A DNA stretch of 59,410 bases from an uncultured Bacteroidota bacterium (GTDB lineage Bacteria; Bacteroidota; Bacteroidia; Chitinophagales; Chitinophagaceae), in contig CAIJXU010000070.1 in assembly GCA_903824725.1 (NCBI GenBank), positions 1-59,410 of the forward strand. The letters are read 5' to 3'. Under the pieces are notes generated by a model. The model had not been told where the DNA came from. It made no database searches and saw only the letters and a program-made list of their open reading frames with translations. Below, one piece after another: positions 36,220-44,880 of this stretch. Numbering within the stretch: position 1 is the first letter of the stretch; every line of letters begins with the position of its first letter. The translations under genes and the position numbers were made by a program.

Positions 36220-38718
36220 TTAATAAATGATTTGAAATTCGGGTAACAATAATATAATCCAAAACAAATCTTCAATTGCGTCGGTTGTAGGCTGTGCTCC
36301 TAATATTTTTTTAGCGATGGTATATTCGGATGCTTGTGCCTCTCTGCCTAATGCTCTTGAATAAATTTCTTTAATTATTTTATCGCTGCTCACATATTGT
36401 TTTTTCCAAGCGATGGCTCCTTTTTTTATCATGGCGTTAAAACGATCGCCGTTGGTCAATTCTAGTGCTTGTAAAAGATTAGATTGGGATTCTCTGCTTG
36501 TGGAAACAGTTTCACGAGTGGGTCTGCCTAATGAAATCAAAAATGGATTATTTGCAACCAAAGAAGCGCGTGACCAAATTGGACGAAGGGGCCCTTTCGT
36601 ATACGCTGGTCGATACATTAACATGGAATCAACAAAAATAGGAGCGATGATCGTGCTGGCTACATCAGAAAATTGTTCAGCAGACATTCTTTTGCGTAAC
36701 ATACCGCTGAATTGAAATTGCTGTGAAACAATTTTGCTGGCATCTTTTAATCCAACCGAAGGGAGTTGATATGTATTAGAACTGGCGATTAAATAAAGTA
36801 GCTCCTTGATATCTGCATTCTTTTTTTGAAAATTAGAAGCGGTCCAGTCCAAAAGATCCTGACTCCAAGGTTCATTGTCCATAACATCAACAGGTTCAAT
36901 TAATCCACGACCCATTAATTGTGCCCAGATGCGGTTTACGATAGTACGATAAAATCTTCCATTATTGGGTTGTACCAAATTTGTAGCTAGTTGTGCTAGC
37001 TTCACATTTCGTTTAGCACTACTATCAATGGCGCCTAATTCCTTCCAAAGCATTCTTGCCCCTGTGAATTTACCTGTGGGCTTGTCACAACGATTTATTT
37101 CAAGTGAAGTATCTGAAAAAATATTAGCAAAGGCATAAGCGTCTGTCAATTTCCAGTCACTAATAAAACTATTATGACAGGAAGTACATTTTAAATTTAA
37201 TCCTAAAAATATTTGAGAAACATTTTGAGCGGCCTGCATTTCGGTTCGTTGACTGGCATTCACAACACCACGCCATTTGATGCCTTCTATAAATCCTTTG
37301 GAAGCATCTGTAGGGCTGATTAATTCTTTTACAAATTGATCGTAATGTTTATTGGATCGTAAAGATTTATATAGCCAATCTGTAATATTAAAGCGACCTC
37401 CCGTAATATAGCCAGTGCCAGTATAATCATTTCTCAATGCATCATTCCAAAAGCTAAGCCAATGACTACTGTAATCGTCTTGTCGATTTAAAAGTTGACG
37501 AATCCAGATAGCTCTTTTATTGGCGCGCTTATCTGAGGTGAATTTTTCAAGTTCTTCAGGACTAGGAAGGAGTCCAATAAGGTCCAAGCTCACCCTTCTT
37601 AAAAAAGTTTTATCATCAATGACAGCTGGCCAATTTATTTTATTTTTTATAAAATATTGATTGGTCCATAAGTCAATGGGATGGGATAATTTTTCTGTAG
37701 CTATAGGTAGTGCAGGATCTCTTGGTGCTAATGGAGCAAGTCTAAAAATACTTTTTTCAGAACTATCGGGCCAAGGGGCACCTTTTTGTATCCAAAATTG
37801 GATGATTGCTATATCACCGTCTGATAATTTTTTTCCTTTAGAAGGCATGGCATCCTTATGAGAAGAAGGAAGACTGATACGGCGAAATAAATCACTACCA
37901 GTTGGATTGCCAGCAATGACAACAACTCCGTTTTCGCCACCTTTAAAAATCATATCACGTCGATCCAAGCGAAGGTCTCCTTTAATTTTTTCGGGACCAT
38001 GACATTTATAACAATTATGTGCTAAGATGGCTCTTACTTGTACATTTAATTCTAATGCTTGTTGCTTTGTTAATTTTGTAGTATCATTTTTGAAAGCACT
38101 GATGTCGAAATTTCCTTTTGTACTTGCATCATAATCTTTACTCCAAGGAAGTGTAGCAGAAAGATAATCTTTCCCATGGGTAAGCGAAGCTCCAAAATGT
38201 CCTGCAGCAGCTACACCAATGGCACTAATAAATAATAAGCTGCGATAAAATGAAATCAGATTTTTTTTATCCTGCATCAATATATAGTGTAATAAAATAA
38301 ATGCAATGCTTCCAATGGCAGCAGTAGCGATGCCTGTCCATTGATGTAAATTGGCTAATTCTTTTTCGTATCCCCCTTCTTTTGAAAGTAGTAAACCCAT
38401 GATGGTGGAAAGGAGCGCAGCGATGGCACCCGCTGCTAAAATGATTTTAATACCAGGTCTTAGGTTGGAATTAAAATTTTTGAAAGTGAAAATTTCGAGT
38501 ATCGCGGCAAACAAAAGTAAAGCAACTGGAAAATGAACTGCAACAGGGTGTAGTCGGCCCAAAAAACGCCAAAGCCAAAATAAACCATTCGCTGTGCTGG
38601 GTTCGTTGGACGCTGCATATCCATTCAATGAAATTTGTAATAAACAAATCAATATCATTGAACTTATTACAAGGACTAATTTTTTTCTAGGGAACTTATT
38701 TTTATGGGTCTGTTTCAT
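36220..38718 (-). CDS. Planctomycete-type c-type cytochrome / DUF1549-DUF1553 protein
   Basis: This 832-residue protein has four or five N-terminal membrane helices resembling DUF2231 (LHPVAVHFPVALLLFAAILE). A Planctomycete cytochrome C domain follows, with a haem motif CYKCH near residue 235 and SDLFRRISLP and GAPWPD later. Next come DUF1549 (from about residue 345), with a second CxxCH, CTSCH near 513, and DUF1553 (GRFYRTIVNRIWAQLMGRG, GRPTRETVSTSRESQSNLLQ). Cytochrome-bearing members of this family are typically paired with DUF1501 proteins, exactly as here. The role is unknown, possibly in a surface oxidoreductase or glycan-degrading complex. Confidence 0.85.
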   Translation of the reverse strand: MKQTHKNKFPRKKLVLVISSMILICLLQISLNGYAASNEPSTANGLFWLWRFLGRLHPVAVHFPVALLLFAAILEIFTFKNFNSNLRPGIKIILAAGAIAALLSTIMGLLLSKEGGYEKELANLHQWTGIATAAIGSIAFILLHYILMQDKKNLISFYRSLLFISAIGVAAAGHFGASLTHGKDYLSATLPWSKDYDASTKGNFDISAFKNDTTKLTKQQALELNVQVRAILAHNCYKCHGPEKIKGDLRLDRRDMIFKGGENGVVVIAGNPTGSDLFRRISLPSSHKDAMPSKGKKLSDGDIAIIQFWIQKGAPWPDSSEKSIFRLAPLAPRDPALPIATEKLSHPIDLWTNQYFIKNKINWPAVIDDKTFLRRVSLDLIGLLPSPEELEKFTSDKRANKRAIWIRQLLNRQDDYSSHWLSFWNDALRNDYTGTGYITGGRFNITDWLYKSLRSNKHYDQFVKELISPTDASKGFIEGIKWRGVVNASQRTEMQAAQNVSQIFLGLNLKCTSCHNSFISDWKLTDAYAFANIFSDTSLEINRCDKPTGKFTGARMLWKELGAIDSSAKRNVKLAQLATNLVQPNNGRFYRTIVNRIWAQLMGRGLIEPVDVMDNEPWSQDLLDWTASNFQKKNADIKELLYLIASSNTYQLPSVGLKDASKIVSQQFQFSGMLRKRMSAEQFSDVASTIIAPIFVDSMLMYRPAYTKGPLRPIWSRASLVANNPFLISLGRPTRETVSTSRESQSNLLQALELTNGDRFNAMIKKGAIAWKKQYVSSDKIIKEIYSRALGREAQASEYTIAKKILGAQPTTDAIEDLFWIILLLPEFQIIY

Positions 38719-38793
38719 AAGCGATGCTGATTTAAAGATAAAGAAAAATGTTCTCTATCCATAAATAGGGACCGCTTTTGATAAAATGCCGAC

Positions 38794-39156
38794 TTAGTTG
38801 GACTTTTTGGTTGATTTAGGCGTTTTTTTCTTTGTTTTCTTACTTACTAAAAAATGGGATGTTTTAATAAAGTCTTTAACTATTTTGGCAGGAATCTGCC
38901 TATTAATGATCAGGGTATTCCAATGTATTTTATTCATATGGTATCCCGGTAAAATAAATTGGGGGTAGTCTTCTTTTTGTATAATGATTTGCTCTGGGTC
39001 TGCTTTATAGTTGACTGAAATGGGTTCGGACCTTAAATTAAGGACAATAAATATTTTTCCATTCGTTTTTACTACAATCGTATCTGGCCCAAAGGGAGTA
39101 CTTTCTTCTGAATCAGGAAGTTGTAATGCGTAGTCTAGTATTTCATCAATTTCCAT
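38794..39156 (-). CDS. MmcQ/YjbR family protein with lysine-rich tail
   Basis: The 120-residue YjbR-like fold has MEIDEILDYALQLPDSEES near the start, KIFIVLNLRSEPISVNYKAD in the middle and HMNKIHWNTLIINRQIPAKI next. YjbR proteins are small, probably DNA- or nucleotide-binding, of unknown exact role. The C-terminus adds KKTKKKTPKSTKKSN, a basic tail that supports binding to nucleic acid (inference). The start is a clean ATG and the gene diverges from the acetyltransferase gene. Confidence 0.8.
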   Translation of the reverse strand: MEIDEILDYALQLPDSEESTPFGPDTIVVKTNGKIFIVLNLRSEPISVNYKADPEQIIIQKEDYPQFILPGYHMNKIHWNTLIINRQIPAKIVKDFIKTSHFLVSKKTKKKTPKSTKKSN

Positions 39157-39212
39157 AACCTTTTATTATTTAAACAATATTTTAAACGAATTTAGCATTT
39201 ATAATCAAGTGA

Positions 39213-39821
39213 ATGAGTGCATTAAAAAATTTTGAACTTACGAAGGACACCATTTTAGAAAATGAACGTGTATTGTTGAGGCCTTTAGCGCTTGCAGATA
39301 TAACCTTTTTAGAAAAATATGTGCTAGAGGAACCAGCGTTATGGAAATTCTCATTGGTGGCGATTCAAAACAAAATAGATCTAGAAAAATACATTCAGGA
39401 TGCCCTCCATGCTAGAAGTCAGCAAACAGCCTATCCATTTATTGTATTTGATAAATTAACACAAAGCTATGTGGGGTCTACCCGATTTTATGACATACAA
39501 TTGGCAAATGGAACAACACAGTTGGGCTATACTTGGTATAGTCAAAAAGTATGGGGATCTGGATTAAATCAACATTGTAAATTTTTGCTTTTGCAATTTG
39601 CTTTTGATCAAATTGGACTAAAGAGGGTAGAGTTGAGGGCAGACAATAATAATAAAAGAAGTATTGCTGCTATGAAAAAAATAGGATGCACTGTTGAAGG
39701 GGTATTAAGAAATCATTTACCCATGCCCAATGGAACAAGGCGGGATAGTATTGTTCTGAGTATTTTAAAAGAAGAATGGGAAGTTGAACTGAAGCAAAAA
39801 TTAGAGGCGCAATTAAAGTAA
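39213..39821 (+). CDS. GNAT family N-acetyltransferase (RimJ/RimL-like)
   Basis: The 202-residue protein resembles RimJ/RimL-type acetyltransferases: VLLRPLALADITFLEKYV near the N-terminus, YVGSTRFYDI, GYTWYSQKVWGSG, and the acetyl-CoA region ELRADNNNKRSIAAMKKIG with GVLRNH after it. It probably acetylates a protein N-terminus or small molecule. Its 3' end overlaps the stop region of the convergent mgtE gene by 9 bases. The substrate is unknown. Confidence 0.87.
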   Translation: MSALKNFELTKDTILENERVLLRPLALADITFLEKYVLEEPALWKFSLVAIQNKIDLEKYIQDALHARSQQTAYPFIVFDKLTQSYVGSTRFYDIQLANGTTQLGYTWYSQKVWGSGLNQHCKFLLLQFAFDQIGLKRVELRADNNNKRSIAAMKKIGCTVEGVLRNHLPMPNGTRRDSIVLSILKEEWEVELKQKLEAQLK

Positions 39822-41207
39822 AGTTCCTTGTAAGAATAAATAAGCTAAACTAAAATAAATAAGTATTGCGGTTACATCCACTAAAGTAGCAACAAATGGC
39901 GCTGAAGAAACAGCAGGGTCAGCACCTAATCTTTTTAATACAATGGGTAACATAGAACCTGTAATGGTTCCCCAAATAACAACTCCTAAAATAGTGAAAC
40001 CGATAGTAGTAGCGATCAATAGCCAATGCGCCCCATAAAATCCAGGAACAATCATATGCCATGCTGTTACTCTGAAAAATCCAAGTACGCCAAGTAATGC
40101 GCCTAATAAAGTTCCGCTTATAATTTCTCTTCTTAATATTTTCCACCAATCTGCAATGGTAATTTCACCCACGGACATGGCTTGTATGATCAAAGTGGAT
40201 GATTGGGAGCCAGAATTACCACCAGTAGATAATATTAATGGAATAAAACTAGCTAATACCAATACTTTAGCTAACTCATCTTCAAAATAACCCATGGCGG
40301 TTGCTGTAAATAATTCACCAATAAATAAAACTACCAACCAGGTAATTCTTTTTTTAAATAATTTAAAAATAGAAATATCTAAATAAGGTTCGTTTAATGC
40401 TTCCGTACCTCCCATTTTTTGCATATCCTCACTGAACTCCTCATTGGTTACCCATAATATATCATCGATGGTTACAATGCCTAATAATACATCATTATCA
40501 TCCACAACAGGAATCGCTGTGCGATTATTCATTTTAAAAACCTGATTAGCGTGTTCCTGATCATCATAAACATTGAGGGCTACAAAACGGCCATCAATAA
40601 TATCAGACACAATATCTTCAGGTTTGGCTAATAATAAATCTCTAATTCTAATATCATCAATAAGCCCCCCTTTTTCATCTATAATATATATGACATCAAT
40701 AGTTTCCGAATTTTTACCATACTTACGAATAGTTTCAATGACTTGCGCTACAGTATAATGAGGGTAGATGTAAACATAATCTGGCGTCATCAAACGACCC
40801 ACACTGTCCTCAGGATAACCTAATAAGGATAAAGTGATTTTTCTTTCTTCTGGGTCTAGTAATTTAATTAAATCACGAATGGCCGCTTTAGGTAATTCTT
40901 CCAAAAAATCGGTACGGTCATCTGGAGGAAGTTCATTTAAAATTTTAGCTGTTTTACGAGCCGGTAATTCCTTAATGATGTCTTTTTGTTGATTGATATC
41001 GAGAATCTTAAAAACACTTACCGCACGATGCACGGTCATATTATCGATAATAGTAGCCTCCTGTTGGGGAAATTCATTCACCAATTCAACAACATCACTG
41101 ATGTTTTGCTCATCTAAAAATTCTTTTAATAGATGTGTGTCCTCTTTGGAAATTATTTCCAAGAAAAGATCCGATAAATTGATTTCTTCTTTTAATTCAT
41201 CCAACAT
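39813..41207 (-). CDS. mgtE: MgtE magnesium transporter
   Basis: MgtE is a Mg2+ channel gated by its cytoplasmic domains. The protein (464 residues) has the usual order: an N-domain of superhelical repeats (residues ~25-130, with VHRAVSVFKILD and LPPDDRTDFLEELP), a CBS pair at about 135-255 (LMTPDYVYIYPHYTVAQVIE, TAIPVVDDNDVLLGIVTIDD), and five transmembrane helices with the pore signature GGNSGSQSSTLIIQAMS. The start lies 6 nt after TAACTTG at 41219-41213, so the mRNA has almost no leader and there is no room for an M-box riboswitch. The gene diverges from the SET protein gene. Confidence 0.94.
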   Translation of the reverse strand: MLDELKEEINLSDLFLEIISKEDTHLLKEFLDEQNISDVVELVNEFPQQEATIIDNMTVHRAVSVFKILDINQQKDIIKELPARKTAKILNELPPDDRTDFLEELPKAAIRDLIKLLDPEERKITLSLLGYPEDSVGRLMTPDYVYIYPHYTVAQVIETIRKYGKNSETIDVIYIIDEKGGLIDDIRIRDLLLAKPEDIVSDIIDGRFVALNVYDDQEHANQVFKMNNRTAIPVVDDNDVLLGIVTIDDILWVTNEEFSEDMQKMGGTEALNEPYLDISIFKLFKKRITWLVVLFIGELFTATAMGYFEDELAKVLVLASFIPLILSTGGNSGSQSSTLIIQAMSVGEITIADWWKILRREIISGTLLGALLGVLGFFRVTAWHMIVPGFYGAHWLLIATTIGFTILGVVIWGTITGSMLPIVLKRLGADPAVSSAPFVATLVDVTAILIYFSLAYLFLQGTLL

Positions 41208-41241
41208 GCGTGCAAGTTACGAAAAATTATAAAGGATATAT

Positions 41242-41249
41242 TATATTTA
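41242..41249 (+). promoter_or_regulatory. -7 box of the SET protein gene
   Basis: TATATTTA matches TAnnTTTG except in the last base. The ATG at 41254 lies exactly 5 nt after the box, at the predicted transcription start, so the transcript would be leaderless. Confidence 0.4.
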
Positions 41250-41253
41250 TGTT

Positions 41254-41637
41254 ATGATTCTACCTATTCTAACCATAGCACCCTCTCCTAAACGAGGGCG
41301 AGGTGTATTTGCAACTGAACGTATTTTAATGAATACGACTATTGAAATAGCACCCGTCATTGTGTTAAGTAAAGAGGAGCGGCATATTGTGGAACAGACC
41401 CTTTTGTATGATTACATATTTGAATGGGGTGAGGACCAAAAATTAGCAGCAGTCGCATTAGGATATGTATCCATCTATAATCATGCAGTGCATCCAAATT
41501 GTATGTATGACATGAATGAGGAGGATCAAACCATTTCAATTATTACTTTAAAAGATATCGAAATAGGGGATGAACTATTTATCAATTATAATGCAGAAAC
41601 TGAGGAGGCTTCCCCCGTTTGGTTTGAACATCATTAA
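41254..41637 (+). CDS. SET domain protein, putative lysine methyltransferase
   Basis: The 127-residue protein is a compact SET domain without pre- or post-SET parts. Conserved motifs are KRGRGVFATERI, AVALGYVSIYNHAVHPN (the NHxxxPN S-adenosylmethionine pocket) and IGDELFINYNAE (the catalytic Tyr region). Such bacterial stand-alone SET proteins are predicted protein-lysine methyltransferases; the target is not known. Its stop codon directly abuts the stop of the convergent GH16 gene with no base between. Confidence 0.87.
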   Translation: MILPILTIAPSPKRGRGVFATERILMNTTIEIAPVIVLSKEERHIVEQTLLYDYIFEWGEDQKLAAVALGYVSIYNHAVHPNCMYDMNEEDQTISIITLKDIEIGDELFINYNAETEEASPVWFEHH

Positions 41638-42477
41638 TTATTGATATACGCGCACATAATCAACAAGCATTTTTGCCGGAAGCGCTTTTTTGTCAATGGT
41701 AAATCCTGAGTAATTTCCTCCGACAGCAATATTTAAAAGTAAATAGATGGGATCATCAAAGGGCCAACTATTTTTTCCTTTGCCATCATTATGGTAGGTT
41801 AACAATTTTTTTTCATCAATGGAAATAGTCATTTTATTTTTATCCCAATCTAGTTGGTAGTCATGAAAAGCATCTCCATAGTCAGCGATATAGATGGAAT
41901 CAGTTTTTTGAGTTCCTAAAATCCAATTATTACTTTTCGTATGAATAGATGCTTGAATATTCCCAGGCTTAGTTCCGGTATGTTCCATTAAATCTATCTC
42001 ACCACAGAGGGGCCAACCAATGTCTTTGTTGTCAATATTATTTCCAAGCATCCAAATAGCAGGCCATATGCCTACTCCTTTTGGAATTTTTGCACGCACT
42101 ATTATACGGCCATGAGTCCAACTTGCTTTGCCTCGAGTCACTAATCTTGCCGAAGTGTATTCACGGCCACCTAATTTTTGTTGTAGCGCTGTTAGTATTA
42201 AATAACCACCACTTACTTTGGCATTGGACAAAGAATCATTCGTATAATATTCAAGTTCATTATTTCCCCAGCCATTATTTCCAGTTCCAATATCATAAGC
42301 CCATTTTGATTTATTGGGTAACCCGGGTATATCAAATTCATCTGACCAAACTAATTTTTTGACAGTATCGATAAGTAAAGGGTTAGAAATAGATAAAATA
42401 GAGTGGCCTTTTGCATTTTGTGAAAAAATGAAAGGAGCAATTACAATCAGGATCAAAGTAGTAGGGCTAAAGCGCAT
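41638..42477 (-). CDS. secreted glycoside hydrolase family 16 (beta-glucanase-like)
   Basis: The signal peptide (ILIVIAPFIFSQNAKG) is followed by a GH16 domain. It has LVWSDEFDIPGLP, WAYDIGTGNNGWGNNELEYY, and the catalytic motif GEIDLMEHTG, with the ExDxxE arrangement at about residues 160-165. The C-terminus ends in VDYVRVYQ, a usual GH16 end. It fits a laminarinase or similar endo-beta-1,3-glucanase acting outside the cytoplasm, though agarase or other GH16 activity is possible. The gene is monocistronic and divergent from the his operon. Confidence 0.9.
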   Translation of the reverse strand: MRFSPTTLILIVIAPFIFSQNAKGHSILSISNPLLIDTVKKLVWSDEFDIPGLPNKSKWAYDIGTGNNGWGNNELEYYTNDSLSNAKVSGGYLILTALQQKLGGREYTSARLVTRGKASWTHGRIIVRAKIPKGVGIWPAIWMLGNNIDNKDIGWPLCGEIDLMEHTGTKPGNIQASIHTKSNNWILGTQKTDSIYIADYGDAFHDYQLDWDKNKMTISIDEKKLLTYHNDGKGKNSWPFDDPIYLLLNIAVGGNYSGFTIDKKALPAKMLVDYVRVYQ

Positions 42478-42557
42478 TCTGTATCTATATTAGGTGGTTA
42501 TTTGTAATGATGAACAGCTAATTTACCAACAATTAAGCATTTTAATTTACTTTTTTG

Positions 42558-42588
42558 TTGGGTATTATACAAAAGGGTTGTAATTTCG
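42558..42588 (+). promoter_or_regulatory. his operon promoter
   Basis: TTG at 42558-42560, a 20-base spacer and TAatTTcG at 42581-42588 match TTG / TAnnTTTG with one mismatch. The ATG of the his leader peptide begins 5 nt after the box, at the predicted transcription start. Confidence 0.6.
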
Positions 42589-42592
42589 CCCT

Positions 42593-42640
42593 ATGAACTT
42601 AAATAACCATACACATCATCATTTTCTAACCAATAGGTAA
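42593..42640 (+). CDS. his operon leader peptide
   Basis: The 15-codon open frame encodes MNLNNHTHHHFLTNR and ends in TAA. Four of fifteen residues are histidine, with three consecutive His codons at 42614-42622. The peptide would sense charged tRNA-His: ribosome stalling on these codons leaves 42634-42642 free to form the antiterminator. It is too short for ORF callers. Its ATG coincides with the predicted transcription start, so translation is probably leaderless. No known homologue was searched; the call rests on codon content and its fit with the terminator. Confidence 0.85.
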   Translation: MNLNNHTHHHFLTNR

Positions 42641-42704
42641 GCTAAGGGTGTAGGTATGTTTTAATATTTATACAAAGGGCTTACTTACGAGTAGGCCCTT
42701 TTTT
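42634..42704 (+). terminator. his attenuator: antiterminator strand and intrinsic terminator
   Basis: The terminator is a 12-bp hairpin, AAAGGGCTTACT at 42674-42685 with AGTAGGCCCTTT at 42690-42701 around a TACG loop (one T-G pair), followed by a T run. The competing antiterminator strand TAGGTAAGC at 42634-42642 can pair with GCTTACTTA at 42679-42687 (9 pairs, one T-G). It overlaps the leader stop codon, so a ribosome that reaches the stop covers it and lets the terminator form. Confidence 0.85.
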
Positions 42705-42724
42705 AATGACTATAATTCAAATTT

Positions 42725-43582
42725 ATGATGCGATTAAAATTAGCGATTCAAAAATCGGGACGATTACATGAGGATTCCATTAGAATGTTAAAGGAATGTG
42801 GGATTGACATTGAAAATGGAGTAAATAAATTAAAAGCAGAAGCGACCAATTTCCCTTTGGAGTTGTTTTTTTTAAGGGATGATGATATTCCTCAATATGT
42901 AGAAGATGGCGTAGCCGATATTGGATTTGTGGGTGAAAATGTAGTGTATGAAAAAGCAAAAAAGGTAGAAGTATCCTATAAATTAGGTTTCGGCAAATGC
43001 AGATTAAGTTTTGCTGTGAACAAAAACGAAACATTCACAGGGCCTAGTTATTTGTCTGGAAAAAAAATTGCGACAAGTTATCCTGTTTTGGTCCAACAAT
43101 ATTTAAATGAACACAAAATTCAAGCAGAGATTCATGAAATTAGTGGAAGCGTGGAAATTGCACCTGGTATTGGCTTGGCAGATGTTATTTGTGATTTAGT
43201 TAGTAGCGGTTCTACTTTATTTATGAATGGACTTAAGGAAGCGGATACCATCTTAAATTCTCAAGCTGTTTTAATAAAACGATTAGGTTTAAATGAGGAA
43301 GCTGCGGCCATTTTAAATAAATTGTTGTTTAGGGTGGAGTCGGTTAAAAAAGCCAAGAAAAATAAATATGTTTTATTAAATGCCCCTAATGAAAATTTAG
43401 AAAAAATTGTTTCTTTATTGCCAGGCATGAAAAGTCCGACAGTAGTTGCACTAGCAACACCAGGATGGAGCAGCGTTCATAGTGTTATTGCGGAATCTGA
43501 TTTTTGGGACATCATCGAAAAATTAAAACAAGCAGGAGCGGAAGGCATATTAGTTGTACCTATCGAAAAAATGATTTTATAA
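42725..43582 (+). CDS. hisG: ATP phosphoribosyltransferase (long form)
   Basis: HisG makes phosphoribosyl-ATP from ATP and PRPP, the first, feedback-controlled step of histidine synthesis. The N-terminal LKLAIQKSGRLHEDSIRML and VEDGVADIGFVGENV motifs are present, with DVICDLVSSGSTLF as the PRPP loop. At 285 residues it is the long form, whose C-terminal PII/ACT-like domain (from about 215, NEDAAILNKLLF-like helix and VVPIEKMIL end) binds histidine. The first ATG is used, and a second follows at once. Its stop overlaps the hisD start (TAATG). Confidence 0.96.
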   Translation: MMRLKLAIQKSGRLHEDSIRMLKECGIDIENGVNKLKAEATNFPLELFFLRDDDIPQYVEDGVADIGFVGENVVYEKAKKVEVSYKLGFGKCRLSFAVNKNETFTGPSYLSGKKIATSYPVLVQQYLNEHKIQAEIHEISGSVEIAPGIGLADVICDLVSSGSTLFMNGLKEADTILNSQAVLIKRLGLNEEAAAILNKLLFRVESVKKAKKNKYVLLNAPNENLEKIVSLLPGMKSPTVVALATPGWSSVHSVIAESDFWDIIEKLKQAGAEGILVVPIEKMIL

Positions 43583-44877
43583 TGATGAAAGTAATTAAGG
43601 AGCCTGTTCGAAAAGAATGGCCCGTACTATTAGAGCGGCCCGTTATTGACGCATCGCATTTGCAACAAAAGGTGAAAGCGATTATGGAGCAAGTGGCGTT
43701 AAAAGGCGATGAAGCGATTAAGTCGTATACTTTAGAATTCGACAAAGTAGCCATCAGTCAAACTAAAGTAAGTGCCAAAAGAATTGCGGCTGCTGAAAAG
43801 GAATTAACTGCGAGTTTAAAAACCGCCATTCAATTGGCTAAAGTGAACATTGAGGTATTTCATGAAAATCAAATTCAAAAAGTTGAACGCATCGAAACAA
43901 TGCCTGGTGTTTGGTGTTGGAGAAAATCTATTGGAATTGAAAAAGTAGGCATCTATATTCCTGGCGGCACTGCTCCTTTATTTTCGACTGTTTTAATGTT
44001 GGGTATTCCAGCAAAAATGGCGGGGTGTAAGGAAATCATATTGTGCACGCCTCCTAATGAGCAAGGCGAAATTCATCCAGCTATTTTGTATGCCGCTTCC
44101 TTGGTGGGTGTTACAGCTATTTATTCCATTGGGGGTGTCCAAGCTATTGCTGCTATGGCTTTGGGTACAGCATCGGTTCCTAAAGTCAATAAAATATTTG
44201 GTCCAGGTAATCAATATGTCACGGCCGCAAAACAAATGGTACAACAAATGGGAGTTGCCATCGACATGCCAGCAGGTCCAAGTGAGGTTTGCGTTTTGGC
44301 AGATGAAAATGCAGTGCCTTCCTTTGTCGCAGCTGATTTATTATCACAAGCAGAACATGGCGCAGATAGTCAAGTATTATTAGTTGCTAATTCTTTAGCA
44401 ATGGTGACTGAGATTCAAAAAGAATTGGATACGCAATTAATTGGTTTACCAAGAAAAGATTTAGCGATACAAGCACTTAATCATTCAAAAGCCATCATAT
44501 TATCAAAACAAGAAGATGCCATTGCATTGATTAATGAATATGCGCCTGAGCATTTAATTTTAGCTGTTGATAATGCAACGCAGGTGGCTGAAAAAATTGT
44601 GAATGCAGGTTCGGTATTTATTGGTAATTATTCGCCTGAATCGGTGGGTGATTATGCAAGTGGCACCAATCATACTTTACCTACCAATGGTTTTGCCAAA
44701 GCATATAGTGGGGTAAGTATGGATAGTTTTGTAAAAAAAATTACCTTTCAGCAATTAACAGAAAGGGGATTGATGAATATTGCACCTACCGTTATCGAAA
44801 TGGCAGATGCGGAAGGGTTGCAGGCGCATAGCAATGCTGTTTCCGTTCGATTAAATTGGATAAAATCTAAAATCTAG
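43582..44877 (+). CDS. hisD: histidinol dehydrogenase
   Basis: HisD performs the last two steps of the pathway, oxidising histidinol to histidine with NAD. Motifs are the NAD and substrate segments GIYIPGGTAPLFSTVLML, KIFGPGNQYVTAAKQ and MPAGPSEVCVLAD, and the metal/substrate part AEHGADSQVLLV. The C-terminal NAPEHL-type motif is NEYAPEHLIL and SVGDYASGTNHTLPT follows. The frame opens upstream at 43504 inside hisG, but the ATG at 43582 overlaps the hisG stop by one base, giving translational coupling and the family start. Protein length is 431. Confidence 0.95.
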   Translation: MMKVIKEPVRKEWPVLLERPVIDASHLQQKVKAIMEQVALKGDEAIKSYTLEFDKVAISQTKVSAKRIAAAEKELTASLKTAIQLAKVNIEVFHENQIQKVERIETMPGVWCWRKSIGIEKVGIYIPGGTAPLFSTVLMLGIPAKMAGCKEIILCTPPNEQGEIHPAILYAASLVGVTAIYSIGGVQAIAAMALGTASVPKVNKIFGPGNQYVTAAKQMVQQMGVAIDMPAGPSEVCVLADENAVPSFVAADLLSQAEHGADSQVLLVANSLAMVTEIQKELDTQLIGLPRKDLAIQALNHSKAIILSKQEDAIALINEYAPEHLILAVDNATQVAEKIVNAGSVFIGNYSPESVGDYASGTNHTLPTNGFAKAYSGVSMDSFVKKITFQQLTERGLMNIAPTVIEMADAEGLQAHSNAVSVRLNWIKSKI

Positions 44878-44880
44878 ACC

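Noticed and set aside
39813..41253. M-box or other riboswitch before mgtE
   Set aside because: The intergenic space is only 46 bases and holds promoter boxes for both divergent genes.
43504..43581. N-terminal extension of hisD
   Set aside because: It overlaps hisG and has no family similarity; the TAATG overlap at 43582 is the natural start.
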